Source: Tenuifilaceae bacterium CYCD
Lineage (GTDB): Bacteria > Bacteroidota > Bacteroidia > Bacteroidales > Tenuifilaceae
Assembly (NCBI GenBank): GCA_036322835.1
Contig: AP027304.1
Coordinates: forward strand, 3,100,001 to 3,164,000
Reading direction: 5' to 3'
Length of the DNA stretch: 64,000 nt
The notes beneath the pieces were generated by a model. The model saw only the letters and a list, made by a program, of their open reading frames with translations, had not been told where the DNA came from and searched no databases. Positions 47,092 to 55,564 of the stretch are shown here, one piece after another. The position numbers were made by a program, and so were the translations under genes. Each line of letters begins with the position of its first letter. Position 1 is the first letter of the stretch.

Positions 47092-47196
47092 AACACCAGC
47101 AACCAACATTGTGTATAAAGCGTTGGGGTTTATTTGGTTGAATTAATCGATCTATCCCGCAATCCCTAACGTTTCATACATGCAACCGTTGGTGTT
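47092..47196. repeat. attC-like site 5
   Basis: AACACCA (47092-47098) pairs with TGGTGTT (47190-47196). The inner arm TGTATAAAGCGTTGGGG faces CCCTAACGTTTCATACA. About 105 bp, the size of a typical attC, with a short centre. It directly follows the transglutaminase-like gene. Confidence 0.6.
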
Positions 47197-47311
47197 AATT
47201 ATAAGAAAATCAGCACTCAGACATAAATGCCGTAAAAATGTCATATATAAACCGCAACATCTTTGCTTTAAATGAATGTAGTTTTGGATTTAAATTCAAA
47301 ACAAATTGATT

Positions 47312-47878
47312 ATGGAAACTATCGGTTACAAAATTTCTGAAATTAGAAAGCGTAAGGGATTAACCCAAGAAGAACTTTCAGATTTATCAAAGATTAATTT
47401 ACGCACCTTACAGCGGATTGAAAAAGATGAAACAGAACCCCGTGGAAATACTTTAAAAAGTCTCTGCCAGATTCTTGAGATTAATATTGAAGATATACTT
47501 GATTATGGTAAAACTGATGATTTAAAATATATCAGGTATTTTCATTTGTCCGTTCTGACTTTTATTATTATCCCATTGGGGAATATCATTTTACCAATGA
47601 TTTTATGGTTAACAAAACGCGATAAGATATTAAATCTAAACGAGCAAGGTGTAAACTTGATAAATTTTCAAATTTTATGGACTTTAATTTTTTATTTCTT
47701 TTTTTTGGCATTTGCATTCTTCAAAATACAACATTCAGATGATTATAAGATATTTCTATATTTAGTTGGATTGATGTATTCGATAAATATTTTTTATCCA
47801 ATTTTTGTTTTCATAATGCTTGGGAAGGGTAAACTAAGGGGATATTATTTTTGTCTGATTAAATTTGTGAAAAAATAG
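47312..47878 (+). CDS. XRE HTH regulator with membrane domain (cassette gene)
   Basis: 188 residues. An N-terminal XRE HTH (about 4-60: IGYKISEIRKRKGLTQEELSDLS...LRTLQRIE) is joined to three or four transmembrane segments (about 78-100, 122-142, 150-180), as in DUF4870-type HTH membrane proteins. A membrane-tethered transcription factor or sensor is likely. The start is moved 6 bp to the ATG at 47312. Extremely AT-rich. Confidence 0.78.
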   Translation: METIGYKISEIRKRKGLTQEELSDLSKINLRTLQRIEKDETEPRGNTLKSLCQILEINIEDILDYGKTDDLKYIRYFHLSVLTFIIIPLGNIILPMILWLTKRDKILNLNEQGVNLINFQILWTLIFYFFFLAFAFFKIQHSDDYKIFLYLVGLMYSINIFYPIFVFIMLGKGKLRGYYFCLIKFVKK

Positions 47879-47910
47879 TTGGTGCCGACACGCTGTTACT
47901 TTCACAGGAG

Positions 47911-48015
47911 CACTACTAGCGCGGATATGCTATCAGTACATCTTTTAACCTATAAGAGTTTTACTGATAATTAGTACTAAAAGGAATGAGCACGCGTTAA
48001 GAAATACACACCAGC
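47911..48015 (+). repeat. Dispersed ~105-bp repeat, copy 3
   Basis: CTACTAGCGCGGATATGCTATC head and AAGAGTTTTACTGATAATTAGTA tail, ending near ACACACCAGC. It fills the junction between the HTH membrane protein gene and the next gene. No clear attC-like arms remain here. Confidence 0.75.
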
Positions 48016-48042
48016 AATAATAACTAAAACACTAAAGCAAAA

Positions 48043-48471
48043 ATGAAAGAAACTTCTATGCAGCTCCTAAAAAATCCAGACCAAGAGCCAACCGATAAGC
48101 TATTTAAGGAACTCCTTGATAGTTCCATTTATGGGATTTTAAAGAAGATTGAGCAAGGTTTTGTAGAAAAAGGTGTTGATTTTGAGTGGCGGTACTATAA
48201 GGATGGAAAAGCCTGGTTGGGGAAAGCTGTTTACCGGAAGAAAACCGTTGTTTGGATTTCCATCTGGGAGAACTTTGTTAAGGCAAGTTTTTACTTTACC
48301 GAGAAGACCCGTTCCGGGATCATGGATTTAAACCTTAGCCCGGAGATTACGCTTGTGTTCTCTAATGCTAAACCCATAGGAAAGCTCATTCCGCTAACTG
48401 TAGACATAAAGGATGAACAAGCATTGCAGGACTTTAACGCTGTGCTTAACTATAAGAAGAGCCTTGGTTAA
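48043..48471 (+). CDS. DUF3788-like protein
   Basis: 142 residues, no signal or membrane segment. The pattern of EWRYYKDGKAWLGKAVYRKKTVVWIS in the centre and a C-terminal VDIKDEQALQDFNAVLNYKK resembles DUF3788 proteins, a fold related to DUF1801/YdhG-like small cytosolic proteins. Function unknown. It is the last gene of the plus-strand single-gene run that starts at 41488. Confidence 0.6.
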   Translation: MKETSMQLLKNPDQEPTDKLFKELLDSSIYGILKKIEQGFVEKGVDFEWRYYKDGKAWLGKAVYRKKTVVWISIWENFVKASFYFTEKTRSGIMDLNLSPEITLVFSNAKPIGKLIPLTVDIKDEQALQDFNAVLNYKKSLG

Positions 48472-48589
48472 AAGTAGGGTATGTGAGACGTTGATGGTTG
48501 TTTGTTGTTCGGAAAGAGTTATAACGTTAGACGTGAAAAGTGAAAAGTTAAAAGGAAGAATTTAGAATTGAGAAGTTAGAAGTTATAGG

Positions 48590-48714
48590 CTATTGTCTGA
48601 TATCTAATGTCTGAAATCTGATATCTGATGTCTTGTTAGAATTTAGAAACTATTGTCTGATGTCTAGTGTCTGAAATCTGATGTCTATTTAAAATATATT
48701 GTCTGAAATCTGGT
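48590..48714 (+). repeat. TGTCTGA-type low-complexity repeat abutting the Crp/Fnr gene
   Basis: About ten copies of a 10-12 nt unit of the form TGTCTGATATCT or TGTCTGAAATCT run right up to the ATG at 48715. The preceding bases are AAGTTAGAAG-type repeats. The same units recur at about 50371-50415, 51281-51317 and 53400-53436. Confidence 0.7.
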
Positions 48715-49269
48715 ATGGTTAATGATCTGATTGAAAAACTAAAGCAGGATAAAACAAATTGGGGAAAATTTCAATCTTGTTTTACGGAACGCGAAATTCC
48801 CCCAAAAACAATACTGCTAAGGGAAGGGGAGATTTCAACGCAGTTGCATTTCGTAAAGAAAGGATGTTTACGGATATGGTTTAATAAGGATGGTAAAGAT
48901 ATTACATTACAATTCTTTTTTGAAGGTCAGGCCGTGGCATCAATCGATAGCCTGATTAGCAACGAGCCGAGCTTGTTTGCCATTGAAAGTATAGAACCAT
49001 CCACCATTGTTTCGCTCACAAAAGATGCTTGGGAGCATTTATCTCAGGTGTATCCCGAACTGAAGGACGATTTTCAAAGATTGTTGTTCCTGCGGTTCAA
49101 GAATTACGCACACCTTTTCCTTTCGCGAATTAAAGATACTCCCCAGGAACGGTATGAGGATTTAATAAGAAACCATCCTGAAATTATTAAACGAGTACCG
49201 CAGCACTACATTGCATCGTATTTGGGTATTACTTCGGTTTCGCTCAGCAGGATAAGGAACCGAAAGTAG
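48715..49269 (+). CDS. Crp/Fnr family regulator
   Basis: 184 residues. A cNMP-binding-type jelly roll (about 20-120: REGEISTQLHFVKKGCLRIWF, FFEGQAVASIDSLI) is followed by a C-terminal HTH ending VPQHYIASYLGITSVSLSRIRNR, the usual Bacteroidota Crp group. The canonical cAMP-binding Arg-Thr pair is not evident, so the ligand is unknown. It is followed after 68 bp by a ferredoxin-DUF4405 pair that it probably controls. Confidence 0.9.
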   Translation: MVNDLIEKLKQDKTNWGKFQSCFTEREIPPKTILLREGEISTQLHFVKKGCLRIWFNKDGKDITLQFFFEGQAVASIDSLISNEPSLFAIESIEPSTIVSLTKDAWEHLSQVYPELKDDFQRLLFLRFKNYAHLFLSRIKDTPQERYEDLIRNHPEIIKRVPQHYIASYLGITSVSLSRIRNRK

Positions 49270-49337
49270 ATTTATTAACAATTGTTATCGTTGCAAGGGC
49301 GTATCCCAATGCAATTTTGCAGAAAACAATTAATGCA

Positions 49338-49574
49338 ATGAGTCTACTATTTTTTAGCAGGGAACATACCCAAACTCCTTTTGTTTGCTTAAATACAAAA
49401 AAATGTAAGGCTTGCTGGGAATGCCTTATGGTATGTCCCGGTAAAGTAATCGGCAGGGTTAACTTGCCCTGGCATAAGCATGCCCTGATTGCCAATCCAT
49501 CAGAATGTTCGGGTTGCCTGAAATGTTTGAAATTATGTAGGTTTGGTGCGTATACAAAAAATGGTAAGCTATGA
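49338..49574 (+). CDS. 2x[4Fe-4S] ferredoxin
   Basis: 78 residues. Two clusters: CKACWECLMVCPG and CSGCLKCLKLCRFGA. The linker is longer and basic (NLPWHKHALI). The start is set at the inner ATG (49338); a second ATG lies 21 bp upstream. Its TGA stop overlaps the ATG of the next gene (ATGA), so the pair is translated as a unit. Likely an electron donor or acceptor for the membrane protein. Confidence 0.85.
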   Translation: MSLLFFSREHTQTPFVCLNTKKCKACWECLMVCPGKVIGRVNLPWHKHALIANPSECSGCLKCLKLCRFGAYTKNGKL

Positions 49575-50113
49575 AACCGCAAAATAGATGTATTGTAGAT
49601 TTTGTAGTAAACAATCTATTGATAATAACCGGAGCAGCAACAATTGTATCGGGTTTTGTACTTCAGTTGGGTTTCCATATAGGAAACACCAATAGGCATT
49701 ACGAACATAATACTCCGGATGTTGAACCGCTAATAGATACAAGCAGTACGGTTTGGGGAATTGATTATGCTACATGGAGTGCAATCCATAAGGTTGTAAT
49801 TGTTTTGCTGCTGTTTCTTATGGTATACCATATTGCTATCCATTGGAAATGGTATAGGGGTGTTCTTGCCAGGCATTTGGTTAGGAAAAACCAACAGGTA
49901 ATAGTGCTGTCGTTTCTGTTCATTCTGGTTGCTCTAACTGGTCTTATTCCATGGTTTATCGATTTGCTTGGTAATAGGAATTTCCTCAGGTTAATTCTAA
50001 TTGAGATACACGATAAGATTTCGATATTACTAATAATTTACCTTATACTACATGTGGTCAAACGGGCCAAGTGGTTTTTGAGTACCCTCGGGAAGGTTAG
50101 AAGTAAAGAGTGA
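49571..50113 (+). CDS. DUF4405-like membrane cytochrome b protein
   Basis: 180 residues, four transmembrane segments. Paired His positions near the membrane (IHKVVIVLLLFLMVYHIAIHW and IHDKISILLIIYLILHVVKR) fit a di-heme cytochrome b561-like DUF4405 fold. Coupled to the ferredoxin by ATGA overlap, so it probably passes electrons between ferredoxin and quinone or a periplasmic partner. Crp-type regulator upstream. Confidence 0.75.
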   Translation: MKPQNRCIVDFVVNNLLIITGAATIVSGFVLQLGFHIGNTNRHYEHNTPDVEPLIDTSSTVWGIDYATWSAIHKVVIVLLLFLMVYHIAIHWKWYRGVLARHLVRKNQQVIVLSFLFILVALTGLIPWFIDLLGNRNFLRLILIEIHDKISILLIIYLILHVVKRAKWFLSTLGKVRSKE

Positions 50114-50625
50114 AGCGTTAAAAGTTAAAAGAGAGAAGTTGTTTGTTGATTACCTAAGGTGAACTCGCAAAAAGATGCTCGGTTGTTGATAGTTGTTCGG
50201 AAAGAGTTATAACGTTAGACGTTAAAAGTGAAAAGTTAAAAGGAAGAATTAAGAATTCAGAAGTTAGAAGTTAAAAGAGAGAAGTTGTTTGTTGATCGTT
50301 GATGGTTGTTCGGAAGAGTTTTAACGTTAATCGTTAAAAGTGAAAAGGAAGAATTTCGAATTTAGAAACTATTGTCTGATGTCTAGTGTCTGAAATCTGA
50401 AACCTGATATCTTGTCAGAAGTTATAGGCTACTTTCATCACAAACAACAAATAACCAACAATTATCAACGATCAACTAACTCGGGTAACAATTCTTCATC
50501 AATTCTTATTAAACACAATATATGAAAATTGAAATGTATAGTTTAGTTAGTTGTGATTAAAAAACATTATAGTGGCTGTTGCCCACGTAAATAATAAAAT
50601 AGGTATATAAAATGATTTTTATGCT
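50114..50625. repeat. Repeat-filled gene-free stretch
   Basis: Low-complexity purine-rich runs (AAGTTAAAAG, GAAGAATTTAGAA) with TGTCTGA units and an element CGGTTGTTGATAGTTGTTCGG at about 50180-50205. The segment AAGGTGAACTCGCAAAAAGATGCTCGG at about 50157-50183 recurs at about 52753-52779. No gene seen. Confidence 0.6.
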
Positions 50626-51231
50626 ATGAAAAAGTTAAAATGCTATGTCGCGGTAATACCAATAGTTCTGCTTTGCTGGGGGTGTAATAAAAAGGTTACG
50701 GAAAACTATAGCGTTATTTGCTCTAACGAAACCCTTATTTTAAACTCGGTAAACAAAACAACCTTTGCGAATGGTATAAATAGGAATACCTTCACAACCA
50801 AAATTCCCCATAGCACAAGGTTTTTGGTTGTTCGCGTTCAGGTTGATAACTCCGATACCAAGAATAGAATTGATAGTAGTGTAGATCTTTTAAACAGTAT
50901 TACCTCTTCTACATTAAAATCGGAGTTAAAGTTGGCGGGAGGAATTGCGGTTCTTGCCATGATGCCTCCTGTTACTGGTAAGTATTGCGATTTCTTTATT
51001 TTCCCCGATAATAAGAATCTTGAAGGTTTTATGGAGAAGGGAACCGTAACGAATTGGACCGGAACATGGGAGTCCTTGCCCGATCCCTACAGAAAACTAA
51101 ACACTCAATCGTTCAACCTAGTTGTTGATGTTAACGATTTACCCGATAAGCAGAATATTTACCTGGGTTTTATGAATCATAACCTAACCAATGCTTGTAA
51201 GGTGTTTATTGATATTATTGCGATAAGATAA
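50626..51231 (+). CDS. Lipoprotein of unknown function
   Basis: 201 residues. Lipobox LCWGC (Cys near residue 20). The mature domain is beta-rich with one conserved-looking GGIAVLAMMPPVTGKYCDFFIF hydrophobic stretch near the middle, which might be a membrane-interacting segment. No family recognised. The next gene is also an envelope protein and 100 bp away, so the two may work together. Confidence 0.75.
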   Translation: MKKLKCYVAVIPIVLLCWGCNKKVTENYSVICSNETLILNSVNKTTFANGINRNTFTTKIPHSTRFLVVRVQVDNSDTKNRIDSSVDLLNSITSSTLKSELKLAGGIAVLAMMPPVTGKYCDFFIFPDNKNLEGFMEKGTVTNWTGTWESLPDPYRKLNTQSFNLVVDVNDLPDKQNIYLGFMNHNLTNACKVFIDIIAIR

Positions 51232-51331
51232 ATTAAACGAGTTAAGAGTTAGCCGTTAAACTTGAAAAGTTAAATAATTTTGTCTGATGTCTAGTATCTA
51301 ATGTCTGATATCTGATAAAAACATATAGAAT

Positions 51332-52066
51332 ATGCAATGCCTACGCTGTAAAAGTTTGGACCCCAAAACACAAAAGTATTTAATGGCAGCAATAGCCTTG
51401 ATTGCTGTTGCAGGAATAGTGGTTCTATTTGTTTTTGTAAACATCAATAAAAAAGATGTACCCACAAAACCTTTAACCCTTGCGCTTATTAACAACAAAA
51501 GTTTCGTCGCCGCTATTAAGCAAAAGCCTCAAAAAGAAAAGGAGATCATCCTTACTGATGCTTCAAAAATTCTGCGCGAACAAATCCATTCCGTTACCGA
51601 TAATAAGCATAAAGATTTTGTACCCGATGATTTTATCAATGTAAACCCTATAATCGATTTCATGCTGACGCTAGATTCTAAAAATGGGCATGCCATTTAC
51701 TTTAGGGGCGAGGTTTACCGTTTATTGAATAATAACGATCAATTCGTTGAGTATTTTCAGCAGTATCTCCATACTGAGGATTCAATTGGATTGCTATTGC
51801 CAAGGGTTACAGATGCAAGGTTGTGCTACGATACCCCACATGGCTTTTGCGAGAAACGAACCGCTTGGATATCGCAACTTTTAGCCAATTACTACTACAA
51901 AAAAGGAATGGATGAGCCCGATTTAAACAAAAAAGAAGAGTCTTTTAATGCCGCCATAAAATACATCCGTAATGTTAGAACTCATTTCCCTGATGGTTTT
52001 AAATCGAGCTCAGTAACCATGTCAACCTTGGAGCTAGAGACAAACCTTAGCGCAAATATCAATTAA
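51332..52066 (+). CDS. Single-TM protein, helical periplasmic domain, unknown
   Basis: 244 residues. CxxC near residues 3-6, a transmembrane segment at about 16-37, then a helical domain that may be TPR-like (HAIYFRGEVYRLLNN, FVEYFQQYLHT, ANYYYKKGMDEP). The segment ends with a Ser/Thr-rich tail. No family recognised. A TGTCTGA-type repeat lies just before the start codon. Confidence 0.7.
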   Translation: MQCLRCKSLDPKTQKYLMAAIALIAVAGIVVLFVFVNINKKDVPTKPLTLALINNKSFVAAIKQKPQKEKEIILTDASKILREQIHSVTDNKHKDFVPDDFINVNPIIDFMLTLDSKNGHAIYFRGEVYRLLNNNDQFVEYFQQYLHTEDSIGLLLPRVTDARLCYDTPHGFCEKRTAWISQLLANYYYKKGMDEPDLNKKEESFNAAIKYIRNVRTHFPDGFKSSSVTMSTLELETNLSANIN

Positions 52067-52318
52067 TAGGACTCACAGTTACTGGCAAGGTAGTATAAGT
52101 AATAGATGAAAAGCAACTGCCAATGTCTTGTTTATTACCTATTGCTTAAGGCTGTTTGATAAATTGCTTGTTTTTCGGTAACTTTATATCGGGTATATGA
52201 AAATGCTGTTTTCTGCCCCATGCGATCAGAATCAAAAGGTTATGTTTAAGTTTTCTGAAAAATAACTAATTAGCAACTAAATGATGCGATAAACATTTTA
52301 GCATAAACTATTCCGATT

Positions 52319-52729
52319 ATGAAAAAACTTATGTTGTCAGGATTTCTTTTCATGTTAATTACATTTAGCTGTGAAAACGAAGCAAGTGTCAAGGGTGCTT
52401 ACCAAGGAAATACGGTTGAAATTAAATACGGAGAAACTAAATCTTCGCTTAATGATGGAATGGGGGTGAGGCTTGATTCCGTACTAAATGATTCTCGATG
52501 TCCAAGATTAGGGCAATGCTGTTGGATGGGAAATGCGGAAGTTCGGTTTATATACTCTAACAACAATGAGAGCATAAATTTTGTGCTTAACACGTGCCCA
52601 AACTTTAGAACCGATACCCTAATAGATGGGTACAGGATAAAACTGGTTAAATTAAATCCTTACCCCGAAACCGGTGGAGATATCATGCCGGAAGATTATT
52701 GTGCAGAAATCTTAATCACTAAGGAATAG
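52319..52729 (+). CDS. Small lipoprotein with DSRCP...CxWxGNA motif
   Basis: 136 residues. Lipobox ITFSC (Cys near residue 18). The motif DSRCPRLGQCCWMGNAEV is common in uncharacterised Bacteroidota lipoproteins. Further cysteines (NTCPNF, DYCAEI) could form disulfides in the periplasm. The 252-bp gap upstream shows nothing gene-like. Directly followed by a large repeat block. Confidence 0.72.
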   Translation: MKKLMLSGFLFMLITFSCENEASVKGAYQGNTVEIKYGETKSSLNDGMGVRLDSVLNDSRCPRLGQCCWMGNAEVRFIYSNNNESINFVLNTCPNFRTDTLIDGYRIKLVKLNPYPETGGDIMPEDYCAEILITKE

Positions 52730-52891
52730 GAGAGAAGTGAGACGTTGATTACCTACGGTGAACTCGCAAAAAGATGCTCGGTTGTTAATAGTTGTTCGGA
52801 AAGAGTTTTAACGTTAGACGTTAAGAGTTAGAAGTGAATAGTTAAAAGGAAGAATTTAGAATTTAGAAGTCAGAAGTTAGAAGTTAGAATT

Positions 52892-53395
52892 AAGAAGTAT
52901 GCATATTAATTTCTCAAAATAACATTCCTGACGGAGCGAAGCGAAGATCAGGAATCTATTAGACATCGAAAAGTGAATAGTTAAAAGGAAGAATTTAGAA
53001 GTTAGAATTTAGAAGTCAGAATTAAGAAGTATGTATACCAATTTCTCAAAATAACATTCATGACGGAGCGAAGCGAAGATCAGGAATCTATTAGACATCG
53101 AAAAGTGAAAAGTTAGAAGGAAGAATTTAGAAGTTAGAATTTAGAATTAAGAAGTATGCATACTAATTTCTCAAAATAACATTCCTGACGGAGCGAAGCG
53201 AAGATCAGGAATCTATTAGACATCGAAAAGTGAATAGTTAAAAGGAAGAATTTAGAAGTTAGAATTTAGAATTAAGAAGTATGCATACTAATTTCTCAAA
53301 ATAACATTCCTGACGGAGCGAAGCGAAGATCAGGAATCTATTAGACATCGAAAAGTGAAAAGTTAGAAGGAAGAGTTTAGAATTTAGAAGTTAAA
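52892..53395 (+). repeat. Four tandem copies of a 125-132 bp repeat
   Basis: Units start at 52892, 53024, 53149 and 53274 (each beginning AAGAAGTATGyATA). Each holds an ATTCCTGA...TCAGGAAT hairpin with loop CGGAGCGAAGCGAAGA, then ATCTATTAGACATCGAAAAGTGA, then purine-rich AGAATTTAGAAG runs. Unit 2 has one change in the hairpin (ATTCATGA). Upstream (52730-52891) are further low-complexity repeats. Confidence 0.85.
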
Positions 53396-53452
53396 AACTA
53401 TTGTCTGATGTCTAGTGTCTGAAATCTAGCATCTGGAGTTAAAAACACAGCA

Positions 53453-54268
53453 ATGAATATAGCATTACGGTATTTTACGGGTACAGGCAATTCGCGAAAA
53501 ATAATGGAAGTTTGCAGGGAAACCTTTTCGCAAAGCAATCACAATGTGTCGATTTCCGAAATGAGTTTTAATGAAACAAACCTGGAAGGATCCGATATAT
53601 TAGGCTTTTGTTTCCCCGTTTATGCGTTTGGAATACCCCGCATATGCCGGAAGTATTTGAAATCGATTGATAAGTTTAGTGCTAAGCAAAAGGTATTCAT
53701 TCTAATAACGGCCGGCGATTCCGATGAGTCGGGTTTTGCGGTGTTGGAATGCGAAAAGATCTTAAAAAGGAAGAATTGCAGTACTATATATACCGCAGTT
53801 ATTCAAATGCCCATTAACTGGATAACCTCTCCAATGCCTCCATTTCCTCCATCAAAAGAAGATGCTATTGGCATTATCGATAGGGGAATAGTGCTAGCTA
53901 AACAGGTATCGTTCGAAATTATGAATGGCCATAATCAATATCACGCATTTAACTATCCAAAACGGTATAGTAAAATTAAGTTTTATAAAGATTATTGGTT
54001 GTTTAAGTACATGGGATTGCCCAATTTATGGCGGACCTTTAAGGTTTACGATACATGTAATGGATGTAGTCTATGTTTAAGGATTTGCCCTACCATGAGT
54101 ATTGTTTTTAAGGACAATAAACCTACCTGGACATCATCGTGCGAGCAATGTATGCGGTGTGTTAACTTTTGTCCTAAAGAAGCTATTTACCAAACAATGG
54201 GCGGCGATACGAACGGTAGAAACAGATACCATGAGCCCAGTTTCGAACCCTTAAAACATTGCCATTAA
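53453..54268 (+). CDS. EFR1-type flavodoxin/ferredoxin protein
   Basis: 271 residues. N-terminal flavodoxin-like domain (about 1-150: YFTGTGNSRKI binds the FMN phosphate; FCFPVYAFGIP) and a C-terminal 2x[4Fe-4S] ferredoxin domain (about 200-255: CNGCSLCLRICP and CEQCMRCVNFCP). This is the EFR1 family arrangement found in anaerobes. Role: cytoplasmic electron transfer. The start is set at the ATG 17 bp after the TGTCTGA repeat block. Confidence 0.88.
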   Translation: MNIALRYFTGTGNSRKIMEVCRETFSQSNHNVSISEMSFNETNLEGSDILGFCFPVYAFGIPRICRKYLKSIDKFSAKQKVFILITAGDSDESGFAVLECEKILKRKNCSTIYTAVIQMPINWITSPMPPFPPSKEDAIGIIDRGIVLAKQVSFEIMNGHNQYHAFNYPKRYSKIKFYKDYWLFKYMGLPNLWRTFKVYDTCNGCSLCLRICPTMSIVFKDNKPTWTSSCEQCMRCVNFCPKEAIYQTMGGDTNGRNRYHEPSFEPLKHCH

Positions 54269-54362
54269 CCATGGAAAAGATTTGAGTTAAAAGATCAAGA
54301 TGGTAATATTGATCTATAGTCTATAGCCTGTAATTTAATTACTATTTTGTTTAACGGGTAAC

Positions 54363-54647
54363 TCACAAAACATCATTATAGCTGGGTGTTTTGTTGAATA
54401 TGCTCTGGGCGTACTCGCAACGGGGAACTATTTTGTACCCTTTTTCGCGGGCAAATTCAACCGCTTTTGCAACCAGCAATCGGCCAAATCCCTTTCCGTT
54501 AAATTCGGGTTCTACAGCCGTATGCTCTATCGATATTCTGTTTTCTCCTTCGAATATAAAACTCATCGTTGCGGCCACTTTTGCATCTATTCTTATGTAA
54601 AAACTCCCGAATTGGTTGTTGTGTTCAATCTCTACAAATGGTTCCAT
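54363..54647 (-). CDS. Small GNAT acetyltransferase (YjdJ-like)
   Basis: 94 residues. A short GNAT of the Gcn5-related YjdJ/DUF type: FIFEGENRISIEHTAVEPEFNGKGFGRLLV, with the acetyl-CoA-binding GKGFGRLL loop, and a C-terminal CEYAQSIF. Acts on an unknown small molecule or protein. It stands alone, on the opposite strand to its neighbours. Confidence 0.82.
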   Translation of the reverse strand: MEPFVEIEHNNQFGSFYIRIDAKVAATMSFIFEGENRISIEHTAVEPEFNGKGFGRLLVAKAVEFAREKGYKIVPRCEYAQSIFNKTPSYNDVL

Positions 54648-54724
54648 GGTCTATTGATTTGTTATAGTAAAACAAAGTTTTAGTGTATAAGTTAACACAA
54701 ATGCAGAGTATTAGCAAGAGTAAA

Positions 54725-54830
54725 CGCCGCTAGCGCGGATATGCTATCCGCGCTTCTTTTTAACCATAAGAGTTTTACTGGTAATTAGCAACGGAAGGGA
54801 AGGGCACGCGTTAGAAACATGTGCCAGCAG
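54725..54830 (+). repeat. Dispersed ~105-bp repeat, copy 4
   Basis: The best-preserved head: GCGCGGATA TGC TATCCGCGC is a perfect 9-bp hairpin with a 3-nt loop. Tail AAGAGTTTTACTGGTAATTAGCAACGG and CACGCGTTAGAAA. It lies upstream of the sigma factor gene; no attC-like arms are visible here. Confidence 0.8.
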
Positions 54831-54968
54831 ATTAATACAGTGGCCATCTCAAATTATTATCAATGCTCAATGGCTTGGTATGTAAATGATTCGGTAACTT
54901 TACTTGCTAAAATTGTAAAAAAAGTTTTGCTAAGTGCAATAAACCAACATCACCCCGTCAGTATAAGT

Positions 54969-55550
54969 ATGAAGAGCGAAAATCAGAATACGGGTTTAGG
55001 TCAGTTCATTGCCGCTGAGTACAAAAATTTGGTGAAATACGTTAAAAAGTACCTTAACGAGAAGTACTATAGCGTTACCGCCGAGGATATTGTGCAGGAT
55101 GTTGCGCTGAACCTATTTACCAAGCTCGATTTTGATGCCAAGGTGGAGAATATGGCCGGATACGTTTACCGCTCGGTTAAGAATAGGGTAGTAGATGTAC
55201 AACGCAAGACTAGAAACGAGGTTTTACTGGAGCAATTCAATGATGATGACGAAACTAACAGTGATGATTTAATCTCAAAGTTACTTTCCAATGCAACGGA
55301 TACAGAGTTGAAATTGATTGATAGCGAGTTGTTCCATAAGAAATTGAACATGGCTTTCGATGAACTACCTACAAAGCATAGGGCTGTAATTATTGCCACG
55401 GAGTTTGAGGATTACTCGTTCGAGGAGCTATCCAAGGAATGGGATGTTCCCGTGGGTACGTTGCTATCGTGGAAACACCGGGGAATTATGAAACTAAAGG
55501 AATATATCAAGCTTGATGATTTTTATATAGTTACCGAAGAAAACAATTAA
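54969..55550 (+). CDS. ECF-type RNA polymerase sigma factor
   Basis: 193 residues. Region 2 (about 14-85: VTAEDIVQDVALNLFTKL, YVYRSVKNRVVDVQRK) and region 4 (about 125-180: ELPTKHRAVIIATEFEDYSFEELSKEWDVPVGTLLSWKHRGIMKL) are clear. The start is set at an internal ATG (54969), because the 50 residues before it overlap repeat copy 4 and look unlike sigma factors. The 14-bp gap to the next gene suggests that gene is its anti-sigma-like or target partner. Confidence 0.87.
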   Translation: MKSENQNTGLGQFIAAEYKNLVKYVKKYLNEKYYSVTAEDIVQDVALNLFTKLDFDAKVENMAGYVYRSVKNRVVDVQRKTRNEVLLEQFNDDDETNSDDLISKLLSNATDTELKLIDSELFHKKLNMAFDELPTKHRAVIIATEFEDYSFEELSKEWDVPVGTLLSWKHRGIMKLKEYIKLDDFYIVTEENN

Positions 55551-55564
55551 ATAATTCTAATAAA

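Noticed and set aside
52892-53395. CRISPR array
   Set aside because: The repeat units are 125-132 bp and nearly identical throughout, with no unique spacers and no cas genes in the window.
54819-54968. Longer start for the sigma factor
   Set aside because: The extra 50 residues overlap the end of repeat copy 4 and do not resemble sigma region 1 or 2.
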